The notes under the pieces are model-generated. The model was not told the DNA's origin and did not search any database. It worked only from the letters and a program-made list of their open reading frames with translations. Made by a program: the position numbers and the translations under genes. DNA of 64,000 bases, taken from assembly GCF_900101095.1 (NCBI RefSeq), contig NZ_FNFM01000001.1, forward strand, positions 1 through 64,000, in the 5' to 3' direction. Origin of the DNA: Actinopolyspora mzabensis. GTDB lineage: Bacteria > Actinomycetota > Actinomycetes > Mycobacteriales > Pseudonocardiaceae. Shown here piece by piece: positions 33,823 through 42,519 of the stretch (position 1 is the stretch's first letter; each line of letters begins with the position of its first letter).

Positions 33823-34899
33823 TCAACCGAGCAGCTCGTCCCAGGTGCGGGCGTCGACCACACCGTCGACACGCAGCCCGCGACCGTCCTGGAAGTTCCG
33901 CACCGCCGACTCGGTGACCGGGCCGAAGATGCCGTCCACCGTCGTGCCGAGCCGGTGCTGCACCGCCCGCACCGCCGGGCCGCTGTCACCGTTCTCGCGG
34001 TCACGGACCGCCTGGTTCCACGTCTGGGTGCCCGCCAGACCGTCCACGATGGCGCCGGTGGAGCGCTGGAAGTCGCTCACCGCGGTCTCGGTGGCGGGAC
34101 CGTAGATTCCGTCGATGCTCAGCGTGGCGCCGTGCTCGTTGAGCAGGTGCTGCAGTGTCCGTACCCGCTCGCCCTCGTCACCGGGGCGCAGCAGCGGCCA
34201 GCTCACCCCGGTGGGATCCCCGCCGACCGAGGCGGCCACGTCGGCGCGCAGCTGTCCCAACAGGGCGTAGAGCCGGTCGCCAGGGCAGCCGGTGGCGTTG
34301 AAGTCACGGTGCCCGTAGATCTCGTAGGACTCGATACCGTAGGAGTCGCACAGCGCCACGCAGAGTTCGACCAGCTTGTCGTACTGGGTACCTGGGAACG
34401 CCACGCTGTTGTAGGTGCCCTCGTTCTCGATCCCCACGGCCAACCTGTTCTGCCCGCTGGTGTGCGCGCTGACCACGTGGTTGCCACCGCTGTCGAAGGC
34501 GGCGAGGCTGTGGTGCCTGCCTTCGGTGAGGTGGCCGCCCCGGCTGAGGGTGAAGTGCTGGCCGGTGTCGATCCAGCCGTTGTGGTCCATGTGGTAGTCC
34601 TGAATGGACCGTGCCAGCTCGAACGCGTGCGCGCGGGAGTAGTCCGTGCTGTTGGGGGTGGCGGTGTGGTGCACGATGATCTTGCGGGCCGGGCGCGCCA
34701 GTACCACCGGCTCGCTCCGGGGCGGGCGTGCTCCCCAGGAGTCGGTACCCGCGATGCTCAACGCACGCGTGCTCGGCGGTGAGGTCGTGGCCGCTGCCGT
34801 TCCGCCCAGTAACAGGCCCGTGGTTCCCAGCAGGGTGCCGCCGAGCAGCGCTCGCCGGGTGGTCTCGTTCGGTTTCGCGTCCCGCCGTCTGTCGGGCAT
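33823..34899 (-). CDS. Secreted N-acetylmuramoyl-L-alanine amidase with two PG-binding domains
   Basis: 358 residues: a twin-arginine-like signal (TTRRALLGGTLLGTTGLLLG), an amidase_2/PGRP domain (about 48-215) with zinc ligands in KIIVHHTATPNS and GHRDFNATGCPGD, then two peptidoglycan_binding_1 repeats (about 235-295: DGIYGPATETAVSDFQ; about 305-357: DGIFGPVTESAVRNFQDG). It cleaves the amide bond between muramic acid and the stem peptide. It is followed by the M15 peptidase, giving a wall-hydrolase pair. Confidence 0.93.
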   Translation of the reverse strand: MPDRRRDAKPNETTRRALLGGTLLGTTGLLLGGTAAATTSPPSTRALSIAGTDSWGARPPRSEPVVLARPARKIIVHHTATPNSTDYSRAHAFELARSIQDYHMDHNGWIDTGQHFTLSRGGHLTEGRHHSLAAFDSGGNHVVSAHTSGQNRLAVGIENEGTYNSVAFPGTQYDKLVELCVALCDSYGIESYEIYGHRDFNATGCPGDRLYALLGQLRADVAASVGGDPTGVSWPLLRPGDEGERVRTLQHLLNEHGATLSIDGIYGPATETAVSDFQRSTGAIVDGLAGTQTWNQAVRDRENGDSGPAVRAVQHRLGTTVDGIFGPVTESAVRNFQDGRGLRVDGVVDARTWDELLG

Positions 34900-35375
34900 C
34901 TGTTCGCTCCCGCCGTGGGAATCGGTGGTCGATGATTTTCGGTTCGCGAACGGGCGGAGCGAATTTTTCCCACCGATGGGGGAGGTGGCAAGAAGCTGTT
35001 CGGAGTTTCGGCCGGATTGCCGCCTTCCGGTCGAGTATCCTGCTCCGGAAGGGTGAGAGCGGTGCGCCGTAACGGCCGCATTCCGGGTTTCGTCCGTTTT
35101 TGGCAGGATTTACGCGTCATTCGTGTTTTCCCCCGATTGTCCGCTCGATTGGTTTCCTTTTCGGGGGCTCCGGGAAGCAACGGGCCGCGGCGGAGCGAAC
35201 GACGAGCTGCCCGGAGTGATTAATCCGGGATTTTCCCGAAACCGGTGGGAAGATGATCACGGGCTCCCGTGCCGGGTGAGGCGGTACGGGAAACGGTGCG
35301 AAAAACGGGAACAAGAAGCACAGTGGCTCCGGATCCCCGGGTGAGTCCCGATGAGTGTCGCGGCCGAAACGCGCG
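34900..35375. other. Intergenic region without recognisable gene
   Basis: About 480 bp between the amidase start and a terminator. Open frames here lack coding bias and recognisable domains. It presumably contains the amidase promoter; nothing else is evident. Confidence 0.5.
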
Positions 35376-35414
35376 AAGCGGGGACCCGGCCGCACGGACC
35401 GGGTCCCCGCTTTT
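35376..35414. terminator. Intrinsic terminator downstream of the permease
   Basis: Arms AAGCGGGGACCCGG (35376-35389) and CCGGGTCCCCGCTT (35399-35412) with a 9-nt loop, followed by T residues on the plus strand; the minus strand also starts with AAAAGC. It lies 120 bp beyond the permease stop. Confidence 0.8.
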
Positions 35415-35533
35415 CGGGATCCCCGCTTTTCGGGAGACTCGCTCTTCGGGTGTCGCTCGGGTGGGCGGTGTTCCGAAGCGCCACCGATCACCCGGCCGTC
35501 GAGGCCACCTGACCGGGCGGTCGCGAACCGCTG

Positions 35534-37060
35534 TCAGTTGGTGCGTTCGGTGTCCTGCGCGAGGCTGTTCGGTTTGGGAGGGGGAACCGGCCCTGCCTGC
35601 GTTCCGCCCGCACCCACCTCCTCGGGCTCGGCGGTGTCGACCGAGAGCGCCGCTGCTGCCGCCCCTTCCGGGGTCTCGTCCACTCCGGAAGCCGGGTGCT
35701 CGCCCTGCCCGGAGCCTCGTACCCCGTTGAACAGCAGGTTCAGCGCCAGCGCTGCCAGGCAGCCGGTGCTGATGCCGGAGTCCAGCACGGTACGCAGCGC
35801 GGCGGGGAAGTGCTCGTAGAAGTTCGGCGACACGATCGGGATCATGCCGACCCCCACCGCCCCCGCGACCACCAGCGAGTTCAGCGGGTCACCGAGATCC
35901 GCCTTGCCCAGCGTGCGCATCCCGCTGGAGGCGACCGAGCCGAACAGCACCAGCGCCGCACCACCCAGCACCGGCTGCGGTACCAGCGAGACCACGGCGC
36001 CGACGATCGGGAACAACCCGAGCATGATCAGCACGCCACCCGCGGCCGCCACGACGAACCGGCTCTTGACCCTGGTCAGCGCGACCAGCCCCACGTTCTG
36101 CGCGAACGCGCTGCAGGTGAATCCGCCGAACACCGCGCTCAGCGCGCTGCCCGCTCCGTCGGCGCGCAGCCCGGCGGCGATCGTCTGCTCATCGGCGGGG
36201 CGATCCACGATCTCGCCCAGCGCGATCATGTCCGCGGTGCTCTCCATCATCGCGACGAGCATCACGATGCAGATGGAGATCGTCGCCGTCAGGCTGAACG
36301 CCGGAGTGGCGAGTTCGAACGGCATGGGGACGTCGAAAATCGGGGCCTGCTCGAAGGTGGAGCTGTCCACCGCGCCCAGCGGCCACGCCACGAGGGTTCC
36401 GATGACCAGGCCGATCAGCAGGGCGATCCGGTTCCAGAATCCCTTGAGGAATCTGTTGAGCAGCAGTACCAGTACGAACGTTCCCGCACCGAGTCCGATC
36501 CGCAGCGGAGAGGCGAAGTCGGCGGCCTCGCTGTCGTTACCGGCTATCCAACCGATCGCGACGGGGAACAGCGACAGTCCGATCAGCGTGATCACGGTGC
36601 CGTTGACCAGCGGCGGGAAGAAGCGCACCAACCGGGAGAAGTATGGTGCGGCGATGAAGGCGAGGATCCCGGCGATCAACACCGAGCCGTACACTATGGA
36701 CAGTGCTTGTTGCTGGTCGTGCTGCGCGACGATGGCCAGGATCGGGGCCACGGAGCCGAAGGTGACGCCGTTGACGAACGGCATGCGCGCACCGACCCGC
36801 CAGACACCGACCGCCTGCAGCAGGGTCGCGATTCCCGCCGTCAGCAAGCTCGCGCCGATCAGCAGCGTCATTCGGAGCGGGTCCAGCCCCAATGCCTGGC
36901 CGATGATCAGTGGAGGCGCCACCACACCCGCGTACATCGCGGCGATGTGCTGCACACCGTAGGCCAGCAATTTGCCCGGCGGAAGTACCTCGTCCACCGG
37001 ATGGGAGTCCTGTCTTCCGTTTCTCGTGCCGCGATTGCGCCTACTGATGAACAGGGGCAT
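35534..37060 (-). CDS. NCS2/NAT-family urate/xanthine permease
   Basis: 508 residues with about 12-14 membrane helices. Family features: YGVQHIAAMYAGVVAPPLIIG near the N-terminus, the acidic motif in MMESTADMIALGEI and the NAT signature QNVGLVALTRV. The N-terminal and C-terminal (about 460-508) tails are hydrophilic. This family imports urate, xanthine or uracil with H+. Being next to uricase and on the same strand, it most likely imports uric acid. ATG at 37060 has AGGAG 6 nt upstream; GTG at 37078 is the alternative. Confidence 0.92.
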   Translation of the reverse strand: MPLFISRRNRGTRNGRQDSHPVDEVLPPGKLLAYGVQHIAAMYAGVVAPPLIIGQALGLDPLRMTLLIGASLLTAGIATLLQAVGVWRVGARMPFVNGVTFGSVAPILAIVAQHDQQQALSIVYGSVLIAGILAFIAAPYFSRLVRFFPPLVNGTVITLIGLSLFPVAIGWIAGNDSEAADFASPLRIGLGAGTFVLVLLLNRFLKGFWNRIALLIGLVIGTLVAWPLGAVDSSTFEQAPIFDVPMPFELATPAFSLTATISICIVMLVAMMESTADMIALGEIVDRPADEQTIAAGLRADGAGSALSAVFGGFTCSAFAQNVGLVALTRVKSRFVVAAAGGVLIMLGLFPIVGAVVSLVPQPVLGGAALVLFGSVASSGMRTLGKADLGDPLNSLVVAGAVGVGMIPIVSPNFYEHFPAALRTVLDSGISTGCLAALALNLLFNGVRGSGQGEHPASGVDETPEGAAAAALSVDTAEPEEVGAGGTQAGPVPPPKPNSLAQDTERTN

Positions 37061-37185
37061 TGGGTACTCCTGGGCCACGGAGGAAATATGGGTTAGCTAA
37101 ATCAATTCTCTGCGAAATCTCGAATCAGGCGTTGCCGTCGAGTAACGGTGTGGTTTCCGGAGAAAAAGGTGAGAGTTGAGACAAC

Positions 37186-37215
37186 GGGGTCGCCGGTTCT
37201 GCTTCCGGCGACCCC
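37186..37215. terminator. Intrinsic terminator after uricase
   Basis: Perfect 11-bp arms GGGGTCGCCGG (37186-37196) and CCGGCGACCCC (37205-37215) with an 8-nt loop, just past the uricase stop and before the permease start. The permease is therefore probably a separate transcript. Confidence 0.75.
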
Positions 37216-37225
37216 GGCGGCGGAA

Positions 37226-38116
37226 TCAGAATTCCGGCAGGCTGTACCAGGCTCGCGGTGCCTCGTCGACGTCGTCCCGGGTCACGGTGCCCTCGATGAG
37301 TCCGTATGGGCGGTCGGCGGCGAAGAAAACCTCGTTCTCGTTCTGCATGCCGAACGGTTCCATGTCCACCAGGAAGTGATGTTTGTTGGGCAGCGACATT
37401 CGCACTTCGGCGACCTCGGGGTGCTTTTCCAGCACTGCCTTGCCCATTTCGTGCAAACTCTGCTGCAACGCGTAGCTGTGGGTGGTGGCGAATGTTTCGA
37501 GCATGGTTTCCCGGATCGAGCCGAAGCTCTTCGCCCAGTCCACATCGGTGTGCAGATAACGCCACCGTGCCGTGACCGCCGTCGCGAGAATCCGGTCCTC
37601 GGTCTCCCCCAGCGTGGTGAACCGGTCCTTGGGGTATCCCCAGAACTCCGAACCCGTGGACTTCAGCACGACCAGGTCCTTGAGTCCGGAGACCACGTGC
37701 GTCTCCGAACCGTCGATGGTCACCGCGGTGGTGCGCTTCTCGTCGCTGGACCTGGCGAACGAGTGGTCGTGCCCGGTTCCCGCGACCGGGATGCGTTCCC
37801 AGGCGTACTCCTCGACGAGGATGCGCGCGCCCTTGACCGGCTCCTGGGTGTCGATGAAGTGCCGTCCGAGCCGTACCGCGAAGTCCTCGATCTCACCGAC
37901 CGGCTGCTCCTTCGCCAAGCCGTAGACCGTGTTCTTCTGGGTGTCGGTCGGCAGCACCTTGGCGTTGTCACCGGTGTAGTGCGTGTCGTCGAAGTCGCCG
38001 CGCAGCGCGGTGCTGACGTTGAGGTCCTTGATGGTGTGCCTGCTGCTGCCCCGGTTGATCGTGACGATGCGGCACTCGGACTTGCCGTACTGGTTGGGGC
38101 CCATGACGATGCCCAT
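37226..38116 (-). CDS. uox: Urate oxidase (uricase)
   Basis: 296 residues; cofactor-free oxidation of urate to 5-hydroxyisourate. Conserved segments: NQYGKSECRIVTINR, the catalytic-Thr region (DDTHYTGDNAKVLPTDTQKN), FGLAKE-like VYGLAKEQP, LVVLKSTGSEFWGYPKDRF, TLGETEDRILATAV and the C-terminal LPNKHHFLVDMEPFG. ATG at 38116 has GAGGGAG about 11 nt upstream; ATG at 38104 is possible. It is third in the uraD-uraH-uox operon, 7 bp after uraH. Confidence 0.97.
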   Translation of the reverse strand: MGIVMGPNQYGKSECRIVTINRGSSRHTIKDLNVSTALRGDFDDTHYTGDNAKVLPTDTQKNTVYGLAKEQPVGEIEDFAVRLGRHFIDTQEPVKGARILVEEYAWERIPVAGTGHDHSFARSSDEKRTTAVTIDGSETHVVSGLKDLVVLKSTGSEFWGYPKDRFTTLGETEDRILATAVTARWRYLHTDVDWAKSFGSIRETMLETFATTHSYALQQSLHEMGKAVLEKHPEVAEVRMSLPNKHHFLVDMEPFGMQNENEVFFAADRPYGLIEGTVTRDDVDEAPRAWYSLPEF

Positions 38117-38123
38117 GAGCTGA

Positions 38124-38474
38124 TCAGCTCCCTCGGTATGTGGAATAGGCGAACGGGCTCAACAACAGCGGAACGTGGTAGTGCTGCTCCGCGTCCGCGA
38201 GGCGGAAGGTGATCTGCACCTGCGGATAGAAGGAGTCGACGCCCAGGCGTTGGAAATATGCTCCTGTTTCGAAGGTCAGCCGGTAGGTGCCTTCGGTCAG
38301 GCGGCTCGGTCCGAGCTGTTTGGCCCTGCCGTCGTCGTTGGTCACGGCTTCGCCGAGGGAGGTCCACCCGTCCCGCGTGGCCTGCTCCAGCGCGACCTCG
38401 ATCCCCGCGGCGGGCAGCCCCCGGGAGGAGTCCAGGACGTGTGTGGTGACGGCACTCGTGGTTGTCTCGCTCAC
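38124..38474 (-). CDS. uraH: 5-hydroxyisourate hydrolase (transthyretin-like)
   Basis: 116 residues of the transthyretin fold; hydrolyses 5-hydroxyisourate to OHCU. Hallmarks are TTHVLDSSRGLPAAG at the N-terminus, a central FYPQVQITF and the terminal YSTYRGS tetrapeptide that distinguishes the enzyme from transthyretin. GTG at 38474 overlaps the stop of the OHCU decarboxylase gene (GTGA), so expression is coupled. Confidence 0.96.
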   Translation of the reverse strand: MSETTTSAVTTHVLDSSRGLPAAGIEVALEQATRDGWTSLGEAVTNDDGRAKQLGPSRLTEGTYRLTFETGAYFQRLGVDSFYPQVQITFRLADAEQHYHVPLLLSPFAYSTYRGS

Positions 38475-38998
38475 GCTTCGATCACTCTCGCCAGCCGTAG
38501 TCTCGCGATCTTGCGCAGTTCGTCGGCGACGACGCGCAGTTCGGTCTCGGGGTCGTTGTCCAGTCGGGAACGCAGGATCTCCAGCAGCTCCGGTCCGCTG
38601 CGTCCGCTCGCGCACACCAGGTAGACGTGCCCGAAGCGGCGTTCGTACTCCTCGTTGGCCTCCGCCAGCTCCACGGCCAGCTTGGTGTCGTCCGCGTCGA
38701 CGCCGGACTGCTCCCGGCGCGACCACGAGGCCGAGGTGTCGTTGCCCGTGGATCGCTGGCCGATCCTCGGATGAGCGGCCAGCGCGGAGTGGATCTCCGA
38801 CTCGGTGAGCTCGTTCGCCGCGCGGTCGGCCGTTTCGTAGAGCTGGTTGTCGGACTCGTAGGGCCGGTTGTCGGCCAGCTCGTTCGCCCAGCGCTGCACA
38901 TCGAGGCAGGCCAGCAGTTTCTTGACGAGCTCGGGCCGGGGCAGGCTGTTGAGCCTGGCCAGTCCCGGGCCGGCGCCGGTGGAAGATGGTGCTGACAT
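38471..38998 (-). CDS. uraD: OHCU decarboxylase
   Basis: 175 residues; stereospecific decarboxylation of 2-oxo-4-hydroxy-4-carboxy-5-ureidoimidazoline to S-allantoin. Present: LARLNSLPRPELVKKLLACL, the AAHPRIGQR motif, SREQSGVD-like SRREQSGVDADD, and EYERRFGHVYLVCASGRS. ATG at 38998 has GTGGGGAAC 5 nt upstream. It is first gene of the uricase operon; its promoter region holds a TCAACA-N3-TGTTGA operator at 39100. Confidence 0.96.
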   Translation of the reverse strand: MSAPSSTGAGPGLARLNSLPRPELVKKLLACLDVQRWANELADNRPYESDNQLYETADRAANELTESEIHSALAAHPRIGQRSTGNDTSASWSRREQSGVDADDTKLAVELAEANEEYERRFGHVYLVCASGRSGPELLEILRSRLDNDPETELRVVADELRKIARLRLARVIEA

Positions 38999-39099
38999 CG
39001 GTGTTCCCCACGGATTCGCGTGGTTGTTCTCCTCGGGTTCACCCGCATGTTCCCTCGGAGCGGCTGGTGGCAAAAGTTAAGGCCGCTCAACCGAGGGTG

Positions 39100-39114
39100 T
39101 CAACACTTTGTTGA
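39100..39114. promoter_or_regulatory. Putative operator of the uric-acid operon
   Basis: TCAACACTTTGTTGA, an inverted repeat with 6-bp arms and 3-bp centre about 100 bp upstream of uraD. A near-identical site (TTCAACATTTTGTTGAA) lies upstream of allantoinase at 45970, implying one shared regulator, probably the AllR-like IclR protein or the thiamine-domain regulator. Confidence 0.6.
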
Positions 39115-39282
39115 AAGTTGCTGGTCCACGCTGTGCGTTCGCACAATGATCGCGGTTTTGGGGAGAGGTGTTCGGCCGAAACGCCCGATCCGGGACCACT
39201 GCGCGTGTCGGTGGCGCGCTACTGCGTTCGGAGCAGCGCGCCGACCGGGGCTGTGCGGCGTGTCCCCGTTCGGCGCGGTATC

Positions 39283-39298
39283 GATTTCTCGCGAAATC
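39283..39298 (-). repeat. 16-bp dispersed palindrome, copy 5
   Basis: GATTTCTCGCGAAATC, reverse orientation, flanked on the right by GCCGCGCC. It lies in the 415-bp gap (38999-39413) upstream of the uraD operon and downstream of the thiamine-domain regulator. Confidence 0.75.
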
Positions 39299-39413
39299 GC
39301 CGCGCCGGTCGAGAGGGGAAACCGGGGAGCGCGGGTCCGGCGGGGGAGTGCGGCGCGGCCGGGCCGCTGGGGAGGCGTAGGCGGGGGCCGTCGAAGAGGC
39401 GGACGGCGGTTGT

Positions 39414-40034
39414 TCAGGAGCGTTCGCGGTTGAGGTAGTTGTAGACGGTGAAGCGGCTGACCCCGAGTTTCTTGGCCACCGATTCCACCGATTTGCGCAG
39501 CGTGAAGGCGCCGCGTTCCTCGAGTAGGCGCACGGCGCGCTGCTTGTCGGCCCGAGACAGGTCGGCCAGGCCCGCGCCGAGCTCGGTCTCGACCTGCGCT
39601 ATCAATCGATCCAGTGCGCTGGTGAGCTCCTCGTTCGGCATCCGTACCGCGACGGCGGGCACGCCGTCCCAGTAGAGCAGTACGTCATCGGATCTCCGTT
39701 CCTCGACCGGCACCGTGCTGGCGCCGATCCGGCTGAGCAGCGGCTGGATCGCGGAAGTCAGCGGATGCACGTGAAACCTCAACCGTCCCGGGGGGGTGTC
39801 GTCGATGCTGACCTGCAGGGTGATTCGGTCCGCCCCCGCGTCCAGGGTTCGCTCCAGCACCGCCGACAGGGCCGGAAGTAACACTGCCCGCTCCCCGCTG
39901 ATGGCCGTACCGAGCGGCCCGAACTCCGGCTCCAGCCCGGACTCGCGCAGCGCGTCCCGAGCCACGGCCGCGTGCGCGGGGGGATCGCCCTCGCCCTCGA
40001 ACGGTTCCGTCGTGAACTCGGCTCTGAGTCGCAT
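39414..40034 (-). CDS. Thiamine-binding-domain/HTH fusion regulator
   Basis: 206 residues. Residues 1-80 match the MTH1187/YkoF-type thiamine-binding domain: ESGLEPEFGPLGTAISGE, then LERTLDAGADRITLQVSID. Residues about 81-155 are uncharacterised (DVLLYWDGVPAVAVRMPNEE). Residues about 162-204 form the helix-turn-helix found at the end of YheO-like regulators (LSRADKQRAVRLLEERGAF; VAKKLGVSRFTVYNYLNRE). It is divergent from hyi-glxR-gcl-glxK; gcl encodes a ThDP enzyme. I infer a regulator that reads thiamine (or a related ligand) status. ATG at 40034 has GGAGG at 6 nt. Confidence 0.8.
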   Translation of the reverse strand: MRLRAEFTTEPFEGEGDPPAHAAVARDALRESGLEPEFGPLGTAISGERAVLLPALSAVLERTLDAGADRITLQVSIDDTPPGRLRFHVHPLTSAIQPLLSRIGASTVPVEERRSDDVLLYWDGVPAVAVRMPNEELTSALDRLIAQVETELGAGLADLSRADKQRAVRLLEERGAFTLRKSVESVAKKLGVSRFTVYNYLNRERS

Positions 40035-40150
40035 CGAGCACCTCCGCTGCCGTCCGTCCCCGTCGTACGCCTCATCACGGTAGCCCGCCGGTGCGACGGG
40101 TGTTGACCCTGTCGTGGACACTCAGTATTCTATCGCTGTACGAAATAAAA

Positions 40151-40167
40151 ATTTCACTATGTGAAAT
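40151..40167. promoter_or_regulatory. Putative operator upstream of hyi
   Basis: ATTTCACTATGTGAAAT is a perfect inverted repeat (7-bp arms, TAT centre) in the 158-bp divergent gap between the thiamine-domain regulator and hydroxypyruvate isomerase. It differs from the TCAACA operator, so a second regulator, most simply the divergent gene's product, is expected to bind. Confidence 0.6.
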
Positions 40168-40192
40168 ACGGGTGAATCAAGGGGGCACACGG

Positions 40193-40990
40193 ATGCATCG
40201 CTTCCCGTACGCAGTCAACACGTCGATCCTGTTCACCGAGCTCGACGTGTTGTCCCGGCCCGCAGCCGCCAAGGCAGCCGGTTTCGACGCCATCGAGTTC
40301 TGGTGGCCGTTCTCCGAGGCCGTTCCGGGCGACGGTGAGGTCGACAAGTTCGTCCGCGCCGTCGAGGACGCCGGTGTCTCCCTGGTCGGGTTGAACTTCT
40401 TCGCCGGCGACATGCCCGCCGGGGACCGTGGCGTGCTCTCGCACCCCGCCAGGTCCGCCGAGTTCCGCGACAACGTCGACGTGGCGGTGGGAATCGGCGC
40501 ACGGCTGGGCTGCACCGCCTTCAACGCCCTCTACGGCAACCGGATCGAGGGCGTACAGCCCGCCGAGCAGGACGCCGCGGCCGTGGAGAACCTCACCGCC
40601 GCGGCGAAGGGAGCCGCGCGCGTCGACGGCACCGTGCTGATCGAGCCGGTCAGCGGCACCCCCAGCTATCCGCTCAAGAAGGCCGACGACGCGGTCGCCG
40701 TCATCGACCGGGTACGTGAATCGGGCGGTGTGGACAATCTGCGGCTGCTGTTCGACCTGTACCACCTGATCGCCAACGGTGACGATCCGGCAGCCGCCAT
40801 CGACAACCACGCCGCTCGGATCGGGCACGTCCAGATCGCCGACGCCCCCGGTCGAAACGAGCCCGGCACCGGCCAGGTGGACTTCGACCACTACTTCGCC
40901 AAGCTGCAGCGGGCCGGCTATCGCGGGCACGTGGCGCTGGAGTACAAGCCCAGCGGCACCAGCGCCGACAGCTTCGGCTGGATCTATTGA
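40193..40990 (+). CDS. hyi: Hydroxypyruvate isomerase
   Basis: 265-residue AP-endonuclease-2-like TIM barrel that interconverts hydroxypyruvate and tartronate semialdehyde. Family segments: NTSILFTELDVLSRPAAAKA, FDAIEFWWPF, GLNFFAGDMPAGDRGVLSHP, LLFDLYHLIANGDD, GHVQIADAPGRNEPGTG and HVALEYKPSG with metal-binding Glu/Asp/His residues. AAGGGGG lies 8 nt before the ATG. It is first of the rightward glyoxylate-to-phosphoglycerate set. Confidence 0.95.
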   Translation: MHRFPYAVNTSILFTELDVLSRPAAAKAAGFDAIEFWWPFSEAVPGDGEVDKFVRAVEDAGVSLVGLNFFAGDMPAGDRGVLSHPARSAEFRDNVDVAVGIGARLGCTAFNALYGNRIEGVQPAEQDAAAVENLTAAAKGAARVDGTVLIEPVSGTPSYPLKKADDAVAVIDRVRESGGVDNLRLLFDLYHLIANGDDPAAAIDNHAARIGHVQIADAPGRNEPGTGQVDFDHYFAKLQRAGYRGHVALEYKPSGTSADSFGWIY

Positions 40991-41010
40991 GCGTGACTAC
41001 GTCGGCTCTG

Positions 41011-41154
41011 GCGCGGTGGTCGGGTAGCCGTCACGTGAGTCGGCGCCTTGCCGCGTTGGGCCGGCTCTTGAGTAGCGACCTACGCGGCGAGCGGCCCTGC
41101 CTCGCAATGCATCCGACTCACGCACCGGGGACACCCGCGCTGCGACCCGCACGG
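41011..41154 (+). repeat. Dispersed repeat element, family B copy 1
   Basis: About 140 bp closely matching 45561-45705 in the same orientation: TCACGTGAGTSGGCGCCTTG, TTGAGTAGCGACCTACG, GGCGAGCGGCC, ATGCATCCG, CTCACGC and CGCTGCGAC in order. It contains the TAGCGACCTAC core of family A. Confidence 0.75.
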
Positions 41155-41183
41155 CCGCGTCCCGACAGCGGCCCCGGCGCGGC

Positions 41184-41199
41184 GATTTCGCGAGAAATC
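41184..41199 (+). repeat. 16-bp dispersed palindrome, copy 6
   Basis: Perfect consensus GATTTCGCGAGAAATC preceded by CCGGCGCGGC, between hyi and glxR, 95 bp from copy 7. Confidence 0.75.
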
Positions 41200-41278
41200 G
41201 ACGCCGCACGGGAGAACCCGCTGCGGTGCGGGCTGCGAGGGTGGTCGGAGTTCGGCTTCGCACCGCCGAGGGCGCGGC

Positions 41279-41294
41279 GATTTCGCGAGAAATT
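41279..41294 (+). repeat. 16-bp dispersed palindrome, copy 7
   Basis: GATTTCGCGAGAAATT preceded by GGGCGCGGC, 49 bp upstream of the glxR start. It forms a direct pair with copy 6. Confidence 0.75.
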
Positions 41295-41342
41295 GACGGA
41301 GAGAGTGAACTCGAGGACTTCAGTGACGAGAGGGGAAACGCG

Positions 41343-42221
41343 ATGACCAAGGTAGGGTTCGTCGGACTCGGCATCATGGGTGGCCCGATGGCCGCCAACC
41401 TCGTCGAGGCCGGGTACGAGGTAACCGGTTACAACCGCAGCAGCGCCAAGGTGGAGAAACTGGTCGACGCGGGCGGCAAGGGAGCGAGCACCATCGCCGA
41501 GGCCGTCTCCGACGCCGAGGTGATCGTGACCATGCTGCCCGACTCCCCGGACGTCGAGACGGCGGTGCTCGGCGACGACGGCGTGCTGGCGCACGCCCCG
41601 GCCGGTGCGCTGCTGATCGACTGCAGCACCATCCGTCCCGAGGTCTCGCGCAAGGTCGCCGAACAGGCGGACAAGCAGGGGGTCCGCGCGCTGGACGCCC
41701 CCGTCAGCGGTGGGGAGCAGGGCGCCATCGACGGTGCACTGTCCATCATGGTCGGAGGCGAGAGCGAGACGTTCCGGGCGGCGTCCGGGGTGTTCGACGT
41801 GGTCGGCAAAACCGTGGTGCACGTCGGCCCGGCCGGGTCCGGTCAGACGGTCAAGGCCGCCAACCAGCTCATCGTGGCGGGCAACATCGCGCTCGTCGGC
41901 GAGGCGCTGACCTTCCTGGAGGCGCAGGGAGTCGACACCGAGTCGGCGTTCCAGGTGCTCGGCGGCGGACTAGCGGGCAGCAAGGTGCTCGACGCCAAGA
42001 ACAAGGGCATGCGCGAACGCAGCTTCAAGCCGGGATTCCGCATCGAACTGCACCACAAGGACCTGGGCATTCTGCAGAGCGCGGCCCGCGAGTCCGGCGT
42101 CGCCACCCCCGTGGGCAGCCTCGTCGCGCAGCTCATGGCCGCGGCCGTGGCCCAGGGGGACGGCTCGCTGGATCACTCCGGGCTGTTCCGGCAGATCGCC
42201 CGCCTCAGCGGCAGGGAATGA
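41343..42221 (+). CDS. glxR: 2-hydroxy-3-oxopropionate (tartronate semialdehyde) reductase
   Basis: 292-residue beta-hydroxyacid dehydrogenase; reduces tartronate semialdehyde to D-glycerate with NAD(P)H. N-terminal VGFVGLGIMGGPMAANL is the Rossmann motif and signature; the substrate-binding DAPVSGGEQGAIDGALSIMV and the catalytic Lys in GQTVKAANQLIVAGN are intact. GAGGGG precedes the ATG by 7 nt. It lies between hyi and gcl in the same direction. Confidence 0.95.
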   Translation: MTKVGFVGLGIMGGPMAANLVEAGYEVTGYNRSSAKVEKLVDAGGKGASTIAEAVSDAEVIVTMLPDSPDVETAVLGDDGVLAHAPAGALLIDCSTIRPEVSRKVAEQADKQGVRALDAPVSGGEQGAIDGALSIMVGGESETFRAASGVFDVVGKTVVHVGPAGSGQTVKAANQLIVAGNIALVGEALTFLEAQGVDTESAFQVLGGGLAGSKVLDAKNKGMRERSFKPGFRIELHHKDLGILQSAARESGVATPVGSLVAQLMAAAVAQGDGSLDHSGLFRQIARLSGRE

Positions 42222-42519
42222 CCAGCGGGCGAACCCCAGCGGGCGAACCACTGTCGCACGATTTCCGAGGGAAGGGTGGCACCAACGCCGCCAAGCATCC
42301 GGGCCACCCACCCGTCGGAACAACCCCGGTGCGTGCGTACGGACTCCGGACCGTCGCCGCGTACCGCGCGGAGCGGAGACCTCCGCATCCCACACGGCTC
42401 GGACGGCCGCCGTCGTCCCGGCCCCACACCGAGTGTCACCACGGCAGGTTCGCACTCCGCGGCACCGTCGAGCAACCGTGCCGCCGCGAACCCGCCGCAT
42501 CGGAGAGGTCGTGCATACC
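42222..42519. other. Gap between glxR and gcl
   Basis: 298 bp with no convincing gene. A short tandem repeat (CAGCGGGCGAACC twice) lies at its left end. It could hold a separate gcl promoter, but no clear hexamers are seen. Confidence 0.4.
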
